A stretch of DNA of 42,516 nt from Bryobacterales bacterium (GTDB lineage Bacteria > Acidobacteriota > Terriglobia > Bryobacterales > Bryobacteraceae). Position 1 is the first letter of the stretch. Each line of letters starts with the position of its first letter. The notes under the pieces were generated by a model. That model was given only the letters and a program-made list of their open reading frames with translations, did not search any database and had not been told where the DNA came from. The position numbers were made by a program, and so were the translations under genes. The stretch lies in contig DAIDHC010000028.1 of assembly GCA_027452065.1 (NCBI GenBank), positions 1 to 42,516 on the forward strand, given 5' to 3'. This document shows, in pieces, positions 1-7,760 of the stretch.

Positions 1-356
1 CGCACTCCCATCGCCCGCAGTACTTCCACAAACTCCAGATACAGACGCTCGGCGTCCTCCGGCGCCGCCGCTCGCTCAAATCCCGGCCGCCGTCCCCGTG
101 TCGTGTCCGCGCACAGCGTGAACTGCGACACCACCAGCGCCGATCCTCCCACTTCCATCACGCTGCGGTTCATCTTACCTGCCTCGTCCCGGAATATCCG
201 CATCTGCGCCGTCTTCTTCGCCAGTCCCGCCGCGTCCCCGCTTCCGTCCCCTTTCGCCACCCCTAGCAATATCAGGAGCCCCTCCCCGATCTCGCCCTTC
301 ACTTCGCCTTCCACGCTCACACTCGCCGATTTCACCCGCTGCACGACTGCGATCAT
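1..356 (-). CDS. dtd: D-aminoacyl-tRNA deacylase, 3' end cut by window edge
   Basis: The enzyme hydrolyses D-amino acids (and mischarged glycine) from tRNA in the cytoplasm. The first 118 residues are visible; the family is usually about 145-150 residues, so the C-terminal part with the Gly-cisPro motif lies outside the window. The start [19 protein letters not shown] and the internal [20 protein letters not shown] are hallmark Dtd sequences, the latter forming part of the active-site floor. The ATG at 356 is the only sensible start because it opens directly on the conserved first strand. The gene is divergent from purM across about 100 bases. Family assignment is secure; only the missing end limits confidence. 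Confidence 0.93.
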   Translation of the reverse strand, partial: MIAVVQRVKSASVSVEGEVKGEIGEGLLILLGVAKGDGSGDAAGLAKKTAQMRIFRDEAGKMNRSVMEVGGSALVVSQFTLCADTTRGRRPGFERAAAPEDAERLYLEFVEVLRAMGV

Positions 357-415
357 TGTTTTCCTTCGCCCTCCGGCCCGCCCACGCCTTCCCTCGGCCC
401 CGCATGCAGCCGTTT

Positions 416-421
416 TATAGT
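416..421 (+). promoter_or_regulatory. possible -10 element for purM
   Basis: TATAGT matches five of six consensus positions in an otherwise GC-rich divergent gap and lies 37 nt before the purM ATG. No convincing -35 hexamer is seen at the proper spacing, so this is a weak call. Confidence 0.25.
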
Positions 422-458
422 GGAACTTGGCTCTACTCGCATTGTAGGCTCCTCACTC

Positions 459-1496
459 ATGGCCCTCCCAACACGTATCCGCTACCGCGATGCCGGCGTC
501 AACATCGACGAAGCCGACCGCGCCGTGGACTTCATCCGCGGCCACGCCCGCTCCACGTTTCAGCCCGGCGTACTTACCGACATCGGTAGCTTCGGCGGCG
601 GCTACCAACTCCGCGGCTGGAAATCTCCCGTGCTGATCAGTTCCGCCGACGGCGTGGGCACCAAGCTCAAAATCGCTTTCCTCACCGGCCGCCACGACAC
701 CATCGGCGAAGACCTCGTCAATCATTGCGTCAACGATATTGCCGTCCAGGGCGCCGTCCCTCTCTTCTTTCTCGACTATTTCGCTGTCGGCAAACTCGAC
801 GCCGCCGTCGCCGGCCAGGTCGTATCCGGCATTGCCCGCGGCTGCCGCAACAATCTCTGCGCCCTCATCGGAGGCGAAACCGCCGAAATGCCCGGCCTCT
901 ATGTGTCCGGGGAGTACGACTTAGCCGGGTTTATCGTCGGCGCCACCGAGCGCCGCCGCATGCTGACCGGCGCTTCCATCCGCGCCGGCGACATCCTGGT
1001 CGGCCTGCCCTCCAACGGCCTTCATACCAACGGTTACTCCCTGGCCAGAAAGCTGCTGTTCGACGTCGCCTCTTACTCCGTCAACGACCGCCCGCCTGAC
1101 TGGCCCACATCGATAGCCGACGAGCTTCTCAAAGTCCACCGCAGTTATCTCAAGCCGCTCACCACCCTCCACGATGCCGGCCTCCTCAAAGGCGCCGCCC
1201 ACATCACCGGCGGCGGCATCACCGAAAACACACCCCGCATCCTCCCCAAGGGCCTCGCCGCCGAGATCCACACCTCGTCTTGGACCATCCCTCCGGTCTT
1301 TGAAACGCTCCGCTCCATTGGGAACATCCCCGCGGCCGACTACCGCCGCACCTTCAACCTCGGCATCGGCATGATTCTCGCCATCTCCCCCCGCAAACTC
1401 TCCAAAGCCTCCGCTCTCCTCGACAAACTCGGCGAGCCCCATTCCGTCATCGGCGCCGTCGTCCCTTCCGCCCGTGGCCGCGTCCTCTACCGCTGA
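459..1496 (+). CDS. purM: phosphoribosylformylglycinamidine cyclo-ligase (AIR synthetase)
   Basis: PurM closes the imidazole ring of FGAM with ATP to give AIR, the fifth step of purine synthesis, in the cytoplasm. The product is 345 residues, the normal length. Recognisable elements are RDAGVNID near residue 10, the ATP-site SSADGVGTKLK at about 61-71, IGGETAEMPG at about 137-146, GLHTNGYSLAR at about 187-197 and FNLGIGM near the C-terminus. The frame is open to a GTG at 420, but the family normally begins shortly before the RDAGV block, so the ATG at 459 is preferred. purN follows after 14 nt, so the two are almost certainly co-transcribed. PurN acts two steps earlier in the pathway. Confidence 0.97.
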   Translation: MALPTRIRYRDAGVNIDEADRAVDFIRGHARSTFQPGVLTDIGSFGGGYQLRGWKSPVLISSADGVGTKLKIAFLTGRHDTIGEDLVNHCVNDIAVQGAVPLFFLDYFAVGKLDAAVAGQVVSGIARGCRNNLCALIGGETAEMPGLYVSGEYDLAGFIVGATERRRMLTGASIRAGDILVGLPSNGLHTNGYSLARKLLFDVASYSVNDRPPDWPTSIADELLKVHRSYLKPLTTLHDAGLLKGAAHITGGGITENTPRILPKGLAAEIHTSSWTIPPVFETLRSIGNIPAADYRRTFNLGIGMILAISPRKLSKASALLDKLGEPHSVIGAVVPSARGRVLYR

Positions 1497-1510
1497 GCCT
1501 CCCACCCGCC

Positions 1511-2119
1511 ATGAACAAGCGCATCGCCGTCCTGTTGTCCGGCCGTGGTTCCAACTTCGCCGCCATCGCCGCCGCCGTCAATGCCGGCCTCATCCCCGCC
1601 TCGATCGCCGTCGTCGTTTCCAATCGAGCCGGCGCCCCGGGCCTCGACCACGCCCGCGCTCTTGGCATCGAGACCCTCGTTCTTCCCTCTCCCGGCATCA
1701 CACGCGCCGACTACGACTCCGCCCTCGCCGCCGAACTTCAGGCCCGCTCCGTCGATCTCGTCTGCCTCGCAGGTTTCATGCGCCTCCTCAGCCCTTCCTT
1801 CGTCCGCCCCTTCGCCGGTCGCATTCTTAACATCCATCCCTCGCTTCTGCCCGCCTTCCCCGGCCTCGATGCCCAGAAACAGGCCTTCGAATATGGCGTC
1901 CGCATCACCGGCTGCACCGTCCACTTCGTCGATGAAGGCCTCGACTCCGGCCCCATCGTCTTGCAAGCCGCCGTCCCTGTCCTCGATACCGATACGGTCG
2001 AATCCCTTTCCGCCCGCATCCTCGAAGCCGAGCACCGCGCATACCCGCAAGCGATCGCCCTCGTCCTTTCCGGTAACTACTCTATTGAGGGCCGCCGCGT
2101 GTTGCGTCCGAAACAGTAA
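1511..2119 (+). CDS. purN: phosphoribosylglycinamide formyltransferase (GART)
   Basis: PurN transfers the formyl group of 10-formyltetrahydrofolate to GAR in de novo purine synthesis. At 202 residues it is close to the E. coli enzyme (212). The PRPP-type loop GRGSNF is at residues 11-16. The catalytic triad is visible as N107 and H109 in NIHPSLLP and D145 in DEGLDSGPIV, one position displaced from N106/H108/D144 of the E. coli enzyme. It starts 14 nt after the purM stop. The next gene is on the opposite strand, tail to tail, about 90 bases away; I see no convincing terminator hairpin in that gap. Confidence 0.97.
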   Translation: MNKRIAVLLSGRGSNFAAIAAAVNAGLIPASIAVVVSNRAGAPGLDHARALGIETLVLPSPGITRADYDSALAAELQARSVDLVCLAGFMRLLSPSFVRPFAGRILNIHPSLLPAFPGLDAQKQAFEYGVRITGCTVHFVDEGLDSGPIVLQAAVPVLDTDTVESLSARILEAEHRAYPQAIALVLSGNYSIEGRRVLRPKQ

Positions 2120-2208
2120 CTTCTCTTACCTGATTAATACTATTTACTTGCGCAAAAGTTAGACGAATACTCCCGCTACTTACCACTCTTCACTTCCGCA
2201 CGAAGCGC

Positions 2209-2850
2209 TTAGACCGGCCGCTGTTTTTCCAGCCACTCCGCGAGCCGCGCGTCCCGGAAATCCCTGATCATCAAATCCACTCCCTCCAGGTTCTCCCGAT
2301 GCGTTCCGATCCCCACTACGCGCGCTCCCGCCCGCTTGCCCGCCTCGACGCCCCCCGGCGAATCCTCGAAGATCACGCAGTTCTCCGGCTTCACTCCCAG
2401 TCTCTCCGCCGCCTTCAAATACACGTCCGGATAGGGCTTGGCCCGCTCCACCTGGTGCCCGTCCACCGTCACTCGGAAATACGGCCGCAGCCCCGTGCCG
2501 TCCAGCACAAAGTCTACGTTCGACGGTTCCGCATTCGATCCGATCGCTTTCGGAACTCCCTCCACCGCCGCCAGAAACTCCCGCACCCCGCCCACCACGT
2601 GCTCCTCCATCCTCTCCGCCATCATCTTCCGGAACAGTCTCTCCTTGGCCGCCCCGTGTTCGAAGATATCCTCCGCCGTCAGATGCCGCCCCAGAAACTC
2701 CGCCACAATCTGATCGTTCCTCGCTCCGTGCATCCGGCTCGCGAGCTCCGGCACCTTCACGCCCAGCCCCTCCATGTAGGCCTCCCAAGCCTCCGTGTGC
2801 ATCGGCATCGAGTCCAGAATCACTCCGTCCAGGTCGAATATCAGCGCCAT
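2209..2850 (-). CDS. HAD-family phosphatase, beta-phosphoglucomutase-like
   Basis: This is a 213-residue haloacid-dehalogenase hydrolase of the subfamily with an alpha-helical cap after motif I. Motif I is FDLDGVILDS (nucleophile D6, acid/base D8), motif II is IGSN with S105, motif III is K138 in RAKPYPDVY, and motif IV is FEDSPGG with D163. Most members hydrolyse sugar phosphates or interconvert glucose phosphates; the substrate cannot be read from sequence. The frame extends upstream to a GTG at 2898, but the family starts just before the FDLDG block, so the ATG at 2850 is chosen. It is divergent from xdhC and convergent with purN, so probably monocistronic. Confidence 0.88.
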   Translation of the reverse strand: MALIFDLDGVILDSMPMHTEAWEAYMEGLGVKVPELASRMHGARNDQIVAEFLGRHLTAEDIFEHGAAKERLFRKMMAERMEEHVVGGVREFLAAVEGVPKAIGSNAEPSNVDFVLDGTGLRPYFRVTVDGHQVERAKPYPDVYLKAAERLGVKPENCVIFEDSPGGVEAGKRAGARVVGIGTHRENLEGVDLMIRDFRDARLAEWLEKQRPV

Positions 2851-2935
2851 GCCCGGCGCCAGTCGTATTGTTTCGCTCACTTCTCCGGAGCTTATCACGC
2901 GCCCCCGTTTCGCTCACCCTGCGCCCCGCCCGCGT

Positions 2936-2941
2936 TACACT
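2936..2941 (+). promoter_or_regulatory. candidate -10 of the xdhC-mocA-asmA-trpD run
   Basis: TACACT stands out in the GC-rich divergent gap and ends 14 nt before the xdhC ATG, implying a very short 5' leader. The same hexamer is the best -10 candidate before the TonB receptor (22926) and the GntR gene (27573, minus). No good -35 is seen. Confidence 0.35.
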
Positions 2942-2955
2942 TAAATCATCGTTTC

Positions 2956-3792
2956 ATGGACGTCTACGAGGAGTTGATCCGTCTCCGCCGCCTCGGCCAG
3001 AAGTGCGCCCTCGCCACCATCGTCGAGGTGAACGGCTCCATCCCCAGCTACGAAAGCGCCAAAATGCTCGTCCGCGAGGACGGCTCCATTGTCGGCACCA
3101 TCGGCGGCGGTTGCGTCGAGGCCGAGGTCTGGAACGCCGCCCGCGAGGTCATGGAGTCCGAACGCCCGCGCCAGCTTCAGTTCTCCCTCGGCCAGGACGC
3201 CGCCTACGACAACGGTCTCATCTGCGGCGGCCAACTCCGCGTCTTTGTCGAGCCCGTCATCTCCCAGCCCCGCGCCTTCATCTTCGGCGCCGGCCATATC
3301 TCCCGCTCGCTCTCCCAGGTCGCCTCCCTCGCCGGCTTCGCCACCGTCGTCGTAGACAACCGCGAAGCCTTCGCCAATCGCCAGCGATTCCCTGCCGCAG
3401 AGGCCATCTTCGTCGAAGAGTACGAGTCCGTCTTCCCCAAGCTCGACGTCCGCGATACCTCCTACCTCGTCATCGTCACCCGCGGCCACCGCGACGACAT
3501 GCGCGTGCTCCGCTGGGCAGTCTCCACCCCCGCCCGCTACATCGCCATGATCGGCAGCAAGCGCAAGGTCATTGGCGTCGTCCGTGAACTCCATAAGGAA
3601 GGCATCCCCTCCTCCGCCTTCGACCGCGTCTTTGCCCCCATGGGCCTCGATCTCGGCGCCATCACTCCCGAGGAGATTTCCATCGCCGTCGTCGCCGAAA
3701 TGATCGCCGTCCGCCGCAACCCCGCCGGCGCCTGGAAGCAGAATTCCAAGTCCGTTCTCCACCAAGCCTCCGTCCGCGCTCTGCTCCAGTGA
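2956..3792 (+). CDS. XdhC/CoxF-family molybdenum hydroxylase maturation factor
   Basis: XdhC-type proteins bind molybdenum cofactor, support its sulfuration and pass it to xanthine dehydrogenase or CO-dehydrogenase-type enzymes. The 278 residues show the N-terminal XdhC/CoxI domain (about 10-100) with GTIGGGCVE at 47-55 and ICGGQ at 89-93. A C-terminal Rossmann-like domain follows, with IFGAGHIS at 109-116, VTRGHRDD at 174-181 and MIGSKRK at 198-204. The ATG at 2956 is chosen because it begins the conserved first helix; the frame is open much further upstream but without family sequence. The stop overlaps the start of the MocA-like gene by 4 nt (GTGA). No molybdoenzyme is in the window, so the client is unknown. 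Confidence 0.9.
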   Translation: MDVYEELIRLRRLGQKCALATIVEVNGSIPSYESAKMLVREDGSIVGTIGGGCVEAEVWNAAREVMESERPRQLQFSLGQDAAYDNGLICGGQLRVFVEPVISQPRAFIFGAGHISRSLSQVASLAGFATVVVDNREAFANRQRFPAAEAIFVEEYESVFPKLDVRDTSYLVIVTRGHRDDMRVLRWAVSTPARYIAMIGSKRKVIGVVRELHKEGIPSSAFDRVFAPMGLDLGAITPEEISIAVVAEMIAVRRNPAGAWKQNSKSVLHQASVRALLQ

Positions 3793-4400
3793 TCCCTGCC
3801 CCTCCAGCCGCACCGCTCACCGGCCTCGTTCTCGCCGCCGGCGCGTCCATGCGCATGGGCTCTCCCAAGCCCCTCCTCCGCCTCCACGGCGAAACTTTTC
3901 TCCACCGCTCCCTCACCCGCCTCTCCGCCCTCTGCCGCCCCGTCATCGCCGTCCTCGGCCCCGATAGCGACTCTATCCTCGCCGCCCTCGCCCCCTCCTC
4001 CACGTGCTCCCATGTCGTCAACCCCGACCCCTCACGCGGCATGATGAGCTCCCTCCAGTGCGGCCTCCTTGCCGTCCCACCCGATGCCCCCGGCGTCCTC
4101 CTCACCCTCGTCGATTGCCCCGCCATCCTCCCCTCCACCTTCGACGCCGTCGCCCGCGCCTTCTTCGACCGCGCCCTCGACGTCGCCGTCCCCGTTTTCC
4201 AAGACCGCCGCGGCCACCCCGTCTGCCTCTCCCGCTCCGTGATCGCCCATCTCCTCGACGCCCCCGTCTCCACGCCCCCCCGCGACATCATCGCCCGCTT
4301 CCGCACCCCCTCCTCGCTCGTCCCCGTCGACGACCCCGGCATCCTCGCCGACGCCGACTATCCCGAAGACCTTCCCGCCATCGAGGAACTTTCCCGATGA
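3789..4400 (+). CDS. MocA-like molybdenum cofactor cytidylyltransferase / NTP transferase
   Basis: The 203-residue protein has the MobA/MocA nucleotidyltransferase fold. LVLAAGASMRMGSPKPLL at 13-30 is the nucleotide-binding signature, DCPAI in the middle carries the metal-binding Asp, and RRGHPV is typical of MocA-like rather than MobA enzymes. MocA makes molybdopterin cytosine dinucleotide from Mo-MPT and CTP. It starts at GTG 3789 inside the xdhC stop, and its own stop overlaps the next start (ATGA), so translation is probably coupled. Pairing with XdhC fits a role in maturing a molybdenum hydroxylase. Nucleotide specificity (CTP or GTP) is inferred from family resemblance and context. Confidence 0.85.
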   Translation: MIPAPPAAPLTGLVLAAGASMRMGSPKPLLRLHGETFLHRSLTRLSALCRPVIAVLGPDSDSILAALAPSSTCSHVVNPDPSRGMMSSLQCGLLAVPPDAPGVLLTLVDCPAILPSTFDAVARAFFDRALDVAVPVFQDRRGHPVCLSRSVIAHLLDAPVSTPPRDIIARFRTPSSLVPVDDPGILADADYPEDLPAIEELSR

Positions 4401-6736
4401 GCCCCAAACGCATTGTCACGCGCCTCATCCTCCCCGCTCTCGCTGTCATCGCCGCCGCCGGCCTCCTCGCCCCTTACCTCAGCGCCGCCCAATTCCGCGA
4501 ACGCATCCGCGTCGCCCTCGAACGCTCCCTCCATCGTCGCGTCTCCGTCGGCGCCGCCCATTACGATCTCTTCCACGGCCCCGGCTTCGAGGTCCAGGAC
4601 GTTCTCATCGACGACGTCCCCGCCGCTGCCCCCGAGCCCTTCGCCTACGTCGGCTCTCTTCAAGCCACCCTCCGTCTCGCCTCTTTCTGGACCGGCCGCC
4701 TCTCCTTCTCCACCCTCCGCCTCAACGACTCCACCATCAACCTCGTCAAAACCTCCGCCGGCCCCTGGAACGTCCAGCAGTTCCTCACCGCCGTTCCCGC
4801 GCCCTCCTCCGGCGCTGCCGTCCCCGATATTGAGATCCGCTCCGCTCGTTTCAATTTCAAGTTCGCCGACACCAAGTCCGTCTTCTATCTCAACAACGCC
4901 GACCTCGACGTGTACCCCGCTGCCGGCGGCGCCATCGGCATCCGCTTCTCTGGCGAGCCCGCCCGCACCGACCGCGGCGCACAAGGCTTCGGCGGTTTCA
5001 GTGCACGCGGCCTCCTCCATCCTGGCCCCGCCGGCGCCGACCGCCTCAGCCTCGGCCTCCAGATCGAACACTCCAACCTCGCCGAGCTCATCACCCTCTT
5101 CGCCGGCCGCGACCTCGGTATCCACGGCACCGCCATCGCCTCCGCCCATCTCGACGGCCCTCTCTCCGCCCTCGCCATCAAGGGCGATCTCACCATCGGC
5201 GACGTCCACCGCTGGGACCTCATGCCCGCACAAGGCGAAGGCTGGCCAGCCTCCTTCCGCGGCCGCCTCAATCTCCCCGCCCAGTCTCTCCATCTCGAAA
5301 CCACCGCCCCCGCCGGCCAGCCGCCCCCGCCTCTGTCCGTCTCGCTCGACCTCGACGGCTTCCTCGCCTCACCCCGCCTCGCTTTCTCCGCCGCCCTCCA
5401 CGATCTCCCTGCCGGCCCCGTCGCCGGTGCCGCCCGCCATTTCGGCGCTCCCATCCCGGACGACCTCGCTCTCGACGGCGCCCTCAACGGCGTCCTCTCC
5501 TATTCCAATTCTTCCGGCTGGTCCGGCGCCTTCACGCTGGCCAACGGCTCTTTCTCGCTCGCCGGCCGCGACCACCCCTCCGCCACTCTCTCCGCTGCCT
5601 CGCTCTCTCTCCAGGGCCCCGAGGCCGCGCTCGCTCCCACAGCGCTCGCTTTTCCCGGTGGCCAGTCCCTCGATCTTTCCGCCACCTACAACCTCGTCTC
5701 CCACAACCTCGCCCTTCACCTCCAAACCCCGCGTTTCTCCATCTCCCAAACCCGCTCCCGCGCCATCCCCCTCCTCGAAACTCTCCCTTTGCTCTCCCGC
5801 CTCCGCGATGGCTCCTGGAACGGCTCTGCCGATTTCGTCGCCGCCGACGGAGTCCCCGGCGTCTGGTCCGGCAAGCTCGAACTCCTGTCCACTGAAATCT
5901 CGCTCCCCGATTTCGCCGTCCCCCTCCACATCGCCTCGGCCGCCCTCGCCTTCGATGAGGACCGCCTCCAACTCAGCCGCCTCCACGCCCGCCTCGGCAA
6001 AACCCGCTTCGACGCCGACCTCCGCTACGACCCCGCCGCCGCCCGCCCACTTCACCTCCGCCTCGCCGTCCCCGAACTCGATCTCCAGGACCTCGACCGC
6101 GCCGCCGCCCCGCTCCTCCAGTCCTCCGAAGGTCTCCTCGCCCGCCTCCGCATTCGCCGCGCCCCTGCCCCCGACTGGGTCCGCTCCCGCCATCTTGACG
6201 CCTCCTTCGACATTGCCTCCCTCACCGCCGCCGGCATCCCTCTCGGCTCCCTCCAGGGCCGCTTCGCCTGGGACGGAGCCGCCCTGGTCTTCTCGCCCCT
6301 CGATTGGACCTACCAGGACGCCGAAGGTTCGGGCCGCCTCGCCGTCTCCCTCGGCGGCCCGCCCCAGTTCCGCCTCTCCGGCCGCGTCGATCGCCTCCCC
6401 TGGCGCGGAGGCACTCTCAGCTTCAACGGCTCCCTCAACGCCTCCGGCTCCGGCCTCGCCCTCCTCCGCTCCGCCGCCGCCGAAGGAGATTTCTCCGCCG
6501 CCTCCGTCCTTCTCGCTCCCGACGCCCCCTTCGATCAGATCGCCGGCGCTTTCCGGCTCTCCTCCGCCGAGCTCCACCTCGACAACCTCCAGGCTTCCCA
6601 GGGCCCCGATTCCTTCACCGGCCAGGGCGCCTCCCAGCCCGACGGCCGCATCCTCCTCGAACTCTCCTCCGTCCGCCGCCAACTCCGCCAGCTCACCGCC
6701 GGCCTCCACCTCTCCGCCCCCGCCGAGCCCCGCTGA
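4397..6736 (+). CDS. AsmA-like envelope protein
   Basis: The product is 779 residues. It opens with one hydrophobic helix (about residues 9-29, RLILPALAVIAAAGLLAPYL), followed by AsmA-type sequence (FRERIRVALERSLHRRVSVG near 35-53) and a long stretch of beta-strand-rich repeats with alternating hydrophobic residues. AsmA-like proteins are inner-membrane-anchored periplasmic proteins; larger relatives form bridges for phospholipid transport to the outer membrane. The start ATG overlaps the mocA-like stop by 4 nt, and trpD begins 2 nt after its stop. The gene thus sits in the middle of an otherwise metabolic operon without an obvious functional link. Substrate and partners are unknown. Confidence 0.75.
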   Translation: MSPKRIVTRLILPALAVIAAAGLLAPYLSAAQFRERIRVALERSLHRRVSVGAAHYDLFHGPGFEVQDVLIDDVPAAAPEPFAYVGSLQATLRLASFWTGRLSFSTLRLNDSTINLVKTSAGPWNVQQFLTAVPAPSSGAAVPDIEIRSARFNFKFADTKSVFYLNNADLDVYPAAGGAIGIRFSGEPARTDRGAQGFGGFSARGLLHPGPAGADRLSLGLQIEHSNLAELITLFAGRDLGIHGTAIASAHLDGPLSALAIKGDLTIGDVHRWDLMPAQGEGWPASFRGRLNLPAQSLHLETTAPAGQPPPPLSVSLDLDGFLASPRLAFSAALHDLPAGPVAGAARHFGAPIPDDLALDGALNGVLSYSNSSGWSGAFTLANGSFSLAGRDHPSATLSAASLSLQGPEAALAPTALAFPGGQSLDLSATYNLVSHNLALHLQTPRFSISQTRSRAIPLLETLPLLSRLRDGSWNGSADFVAADGVPGVWSGKLELLSTEISLPDFAVPLHIASAALAFDEDRLQLSRLHARLGKTRFDADLRYDPAAARPLHLRLAVPELDLQDLDRAAAPLLQSSEGLLARLRIRRAPAPDWVRSRHLDASFDIASLTAAGIPLGSLQGRFAWDGAALVFSPLDWTYQDAEGSGRLAVSLGGPPQFRLSGRVDRLPWRGGTLSFNGSLNASGSGLALLRSAAAEGDFSAASVLLAPDAPFDQIAGAFRLSSAELHLDNLQASQGPDSFTGQGASQPDGRILLELSSVRRQLRQLTAGLHLSAPAEPR

Positions 6737-6738
6737 CC

Positions 6739-7755
6739 ATGTCCATTCTTCCGTTCCTCCATCACGTCGCCGCCCGACGCCCCCTCGACCCCGATGCCGC
6801 CTATCAGGCCATGCTCGCCATCCTGGAAGGCCGCGCCCCCGCCTCCCAAATTGCCGCCTTCCTCGTCGCCCTAAAGATGAAGGGCGAGACTACGGACGAG
6901 CTCACCGGCTTCGCCCGCGCGATGCGCGAAAAAGTGACCGCCGTCGATGCCGGTCTCCCCGGCCGCCCTCTCGTCGATACCTGCGGCACCGGCGGCGAGG
7001 GTCCCTCCACTTTCAACATCTCCACCGTCGCCGCCTTCGTTACCGCCGGCGCCGGCGCCTTCGTCGCCAAACACGGCAACCGCTCCCTCGCCAGCCTCTG
7101 CGGCAGCGCTGACCTGCTCGAATCCCTCGGTGTCCCCATCCTCGCCGACCCCGCCCTCATGGCCCGCTCCATCCGCGAAATCGGCGTCGGCTTCCTCTTT
7201 GCCCCCGCCCTTCACCCCGCCATGCGCCACGCCCAGCCCGTCCGCGCCGAGCTCAAAATGCGCACCGTCTTCAACCTCCTCGGCCCTCTGGCCAATCCCG
7301 CCCGCGCCTCCCGCCAGTTGATTGGCGCCCCCTCGCCCGACGCCGCCCGCCTCATGGCCGAAACCCTCGCCGCACTCGGCTCCGAACACGCCTTCGTCGT
7401 CCACGGCTCCGACGGCATGGACGAGGTCACCCTCACCGGTTCCACTACCGTCTTCGAAGTCGCCTCAGGCTCGGTTGCCGAGCGCCTCTGGATGCCCGAG
7501 GACTTCGGCCTCCGCCGCGCCCCGCTCGATGCCGTCCGCGGCGGCGATGTGGCCCACAATCGAGCCCTCGCCGAAGCCATCCTCGCCGGCTCCCCCGGCC
7601 CTCCCCGCGACATCGTCCTGATCAACTCCGCCGCCGCCCTCCTCGCCGCCGGCCTCGCCTCCACTCCCGCCGATGCCGTCCGCCTCGCCGCCCACTCCCT
7701 GGACTCCGGCGCCGCCCGCGCCCGCCTCGACGCTCTCCGCCGCTTCCCCTCTTAA
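6739..7755 (+). CDS. trpD: anthranilate phosphoribosyltransferase
   Basis: TrpD joins anthranilate to PRPP in tryptophan synthesis. It is 338 residues, the usual length. The PRPP-binding DTCGTGGEG is at 80-88, followed by STFNIST at 90-96, KHGNRS at 111-116, and the anthranilate-site block HPAMRHAQPVRAELKMRT about residue 155-175 with FNLLGPLANPA after it. The ATG lies 2 nt after the asmA-like stop. No other trp gene is present, so the pathway is dispersed or trpD was recruited to this operon. It ends 5 nt before the stop of the convergent serine hydrolase. Confidence 0.96.
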   Translation: MSILPFLHHVAARRPLDPDAAYQAMLAILEGRAPASQIAAFLVALKMKGETTDELTGFARAMREKVTAVDAGLPGRPLVDTCGTGGEGPSTFNISTVAAFVTAGAGAFVAKHGNRSLASLCGSADLLESLGVPILADPALMARSIREIGVGFLFAPALHPAMRHAQPVRAELKMRTVFNLLGPLANPARASRQLIGAPSPDAARLMAETLAALGSEHAFVVHGSDGMDEVTLTGSTTVFEVASGSVAERLWMPEDFGLRRAPLDAVRGGDVAHNRALAEAILAGSPGPPRDIVLINSAAALLAAGLASTPADAVRLAAHSLDSGAARARLDALRRFPS

Positions 7756-7760
7756 AGCCC

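Noticed and set aside
2299..2955. In-frame upstream extension of xdhC
   Set aside because: It is antisense to the HAD phosphatase gene and Arg/His/Pro-rich; the XdhC family begins at 2956.
5369..6709. 446-codon minus-strand open frame inside the AsmA-like gene
   Set aside because: It is a by-product of NNC codon bias on the opposite strand; its composition is acidic and glycine-rich without motifs or ribosome-binding site.
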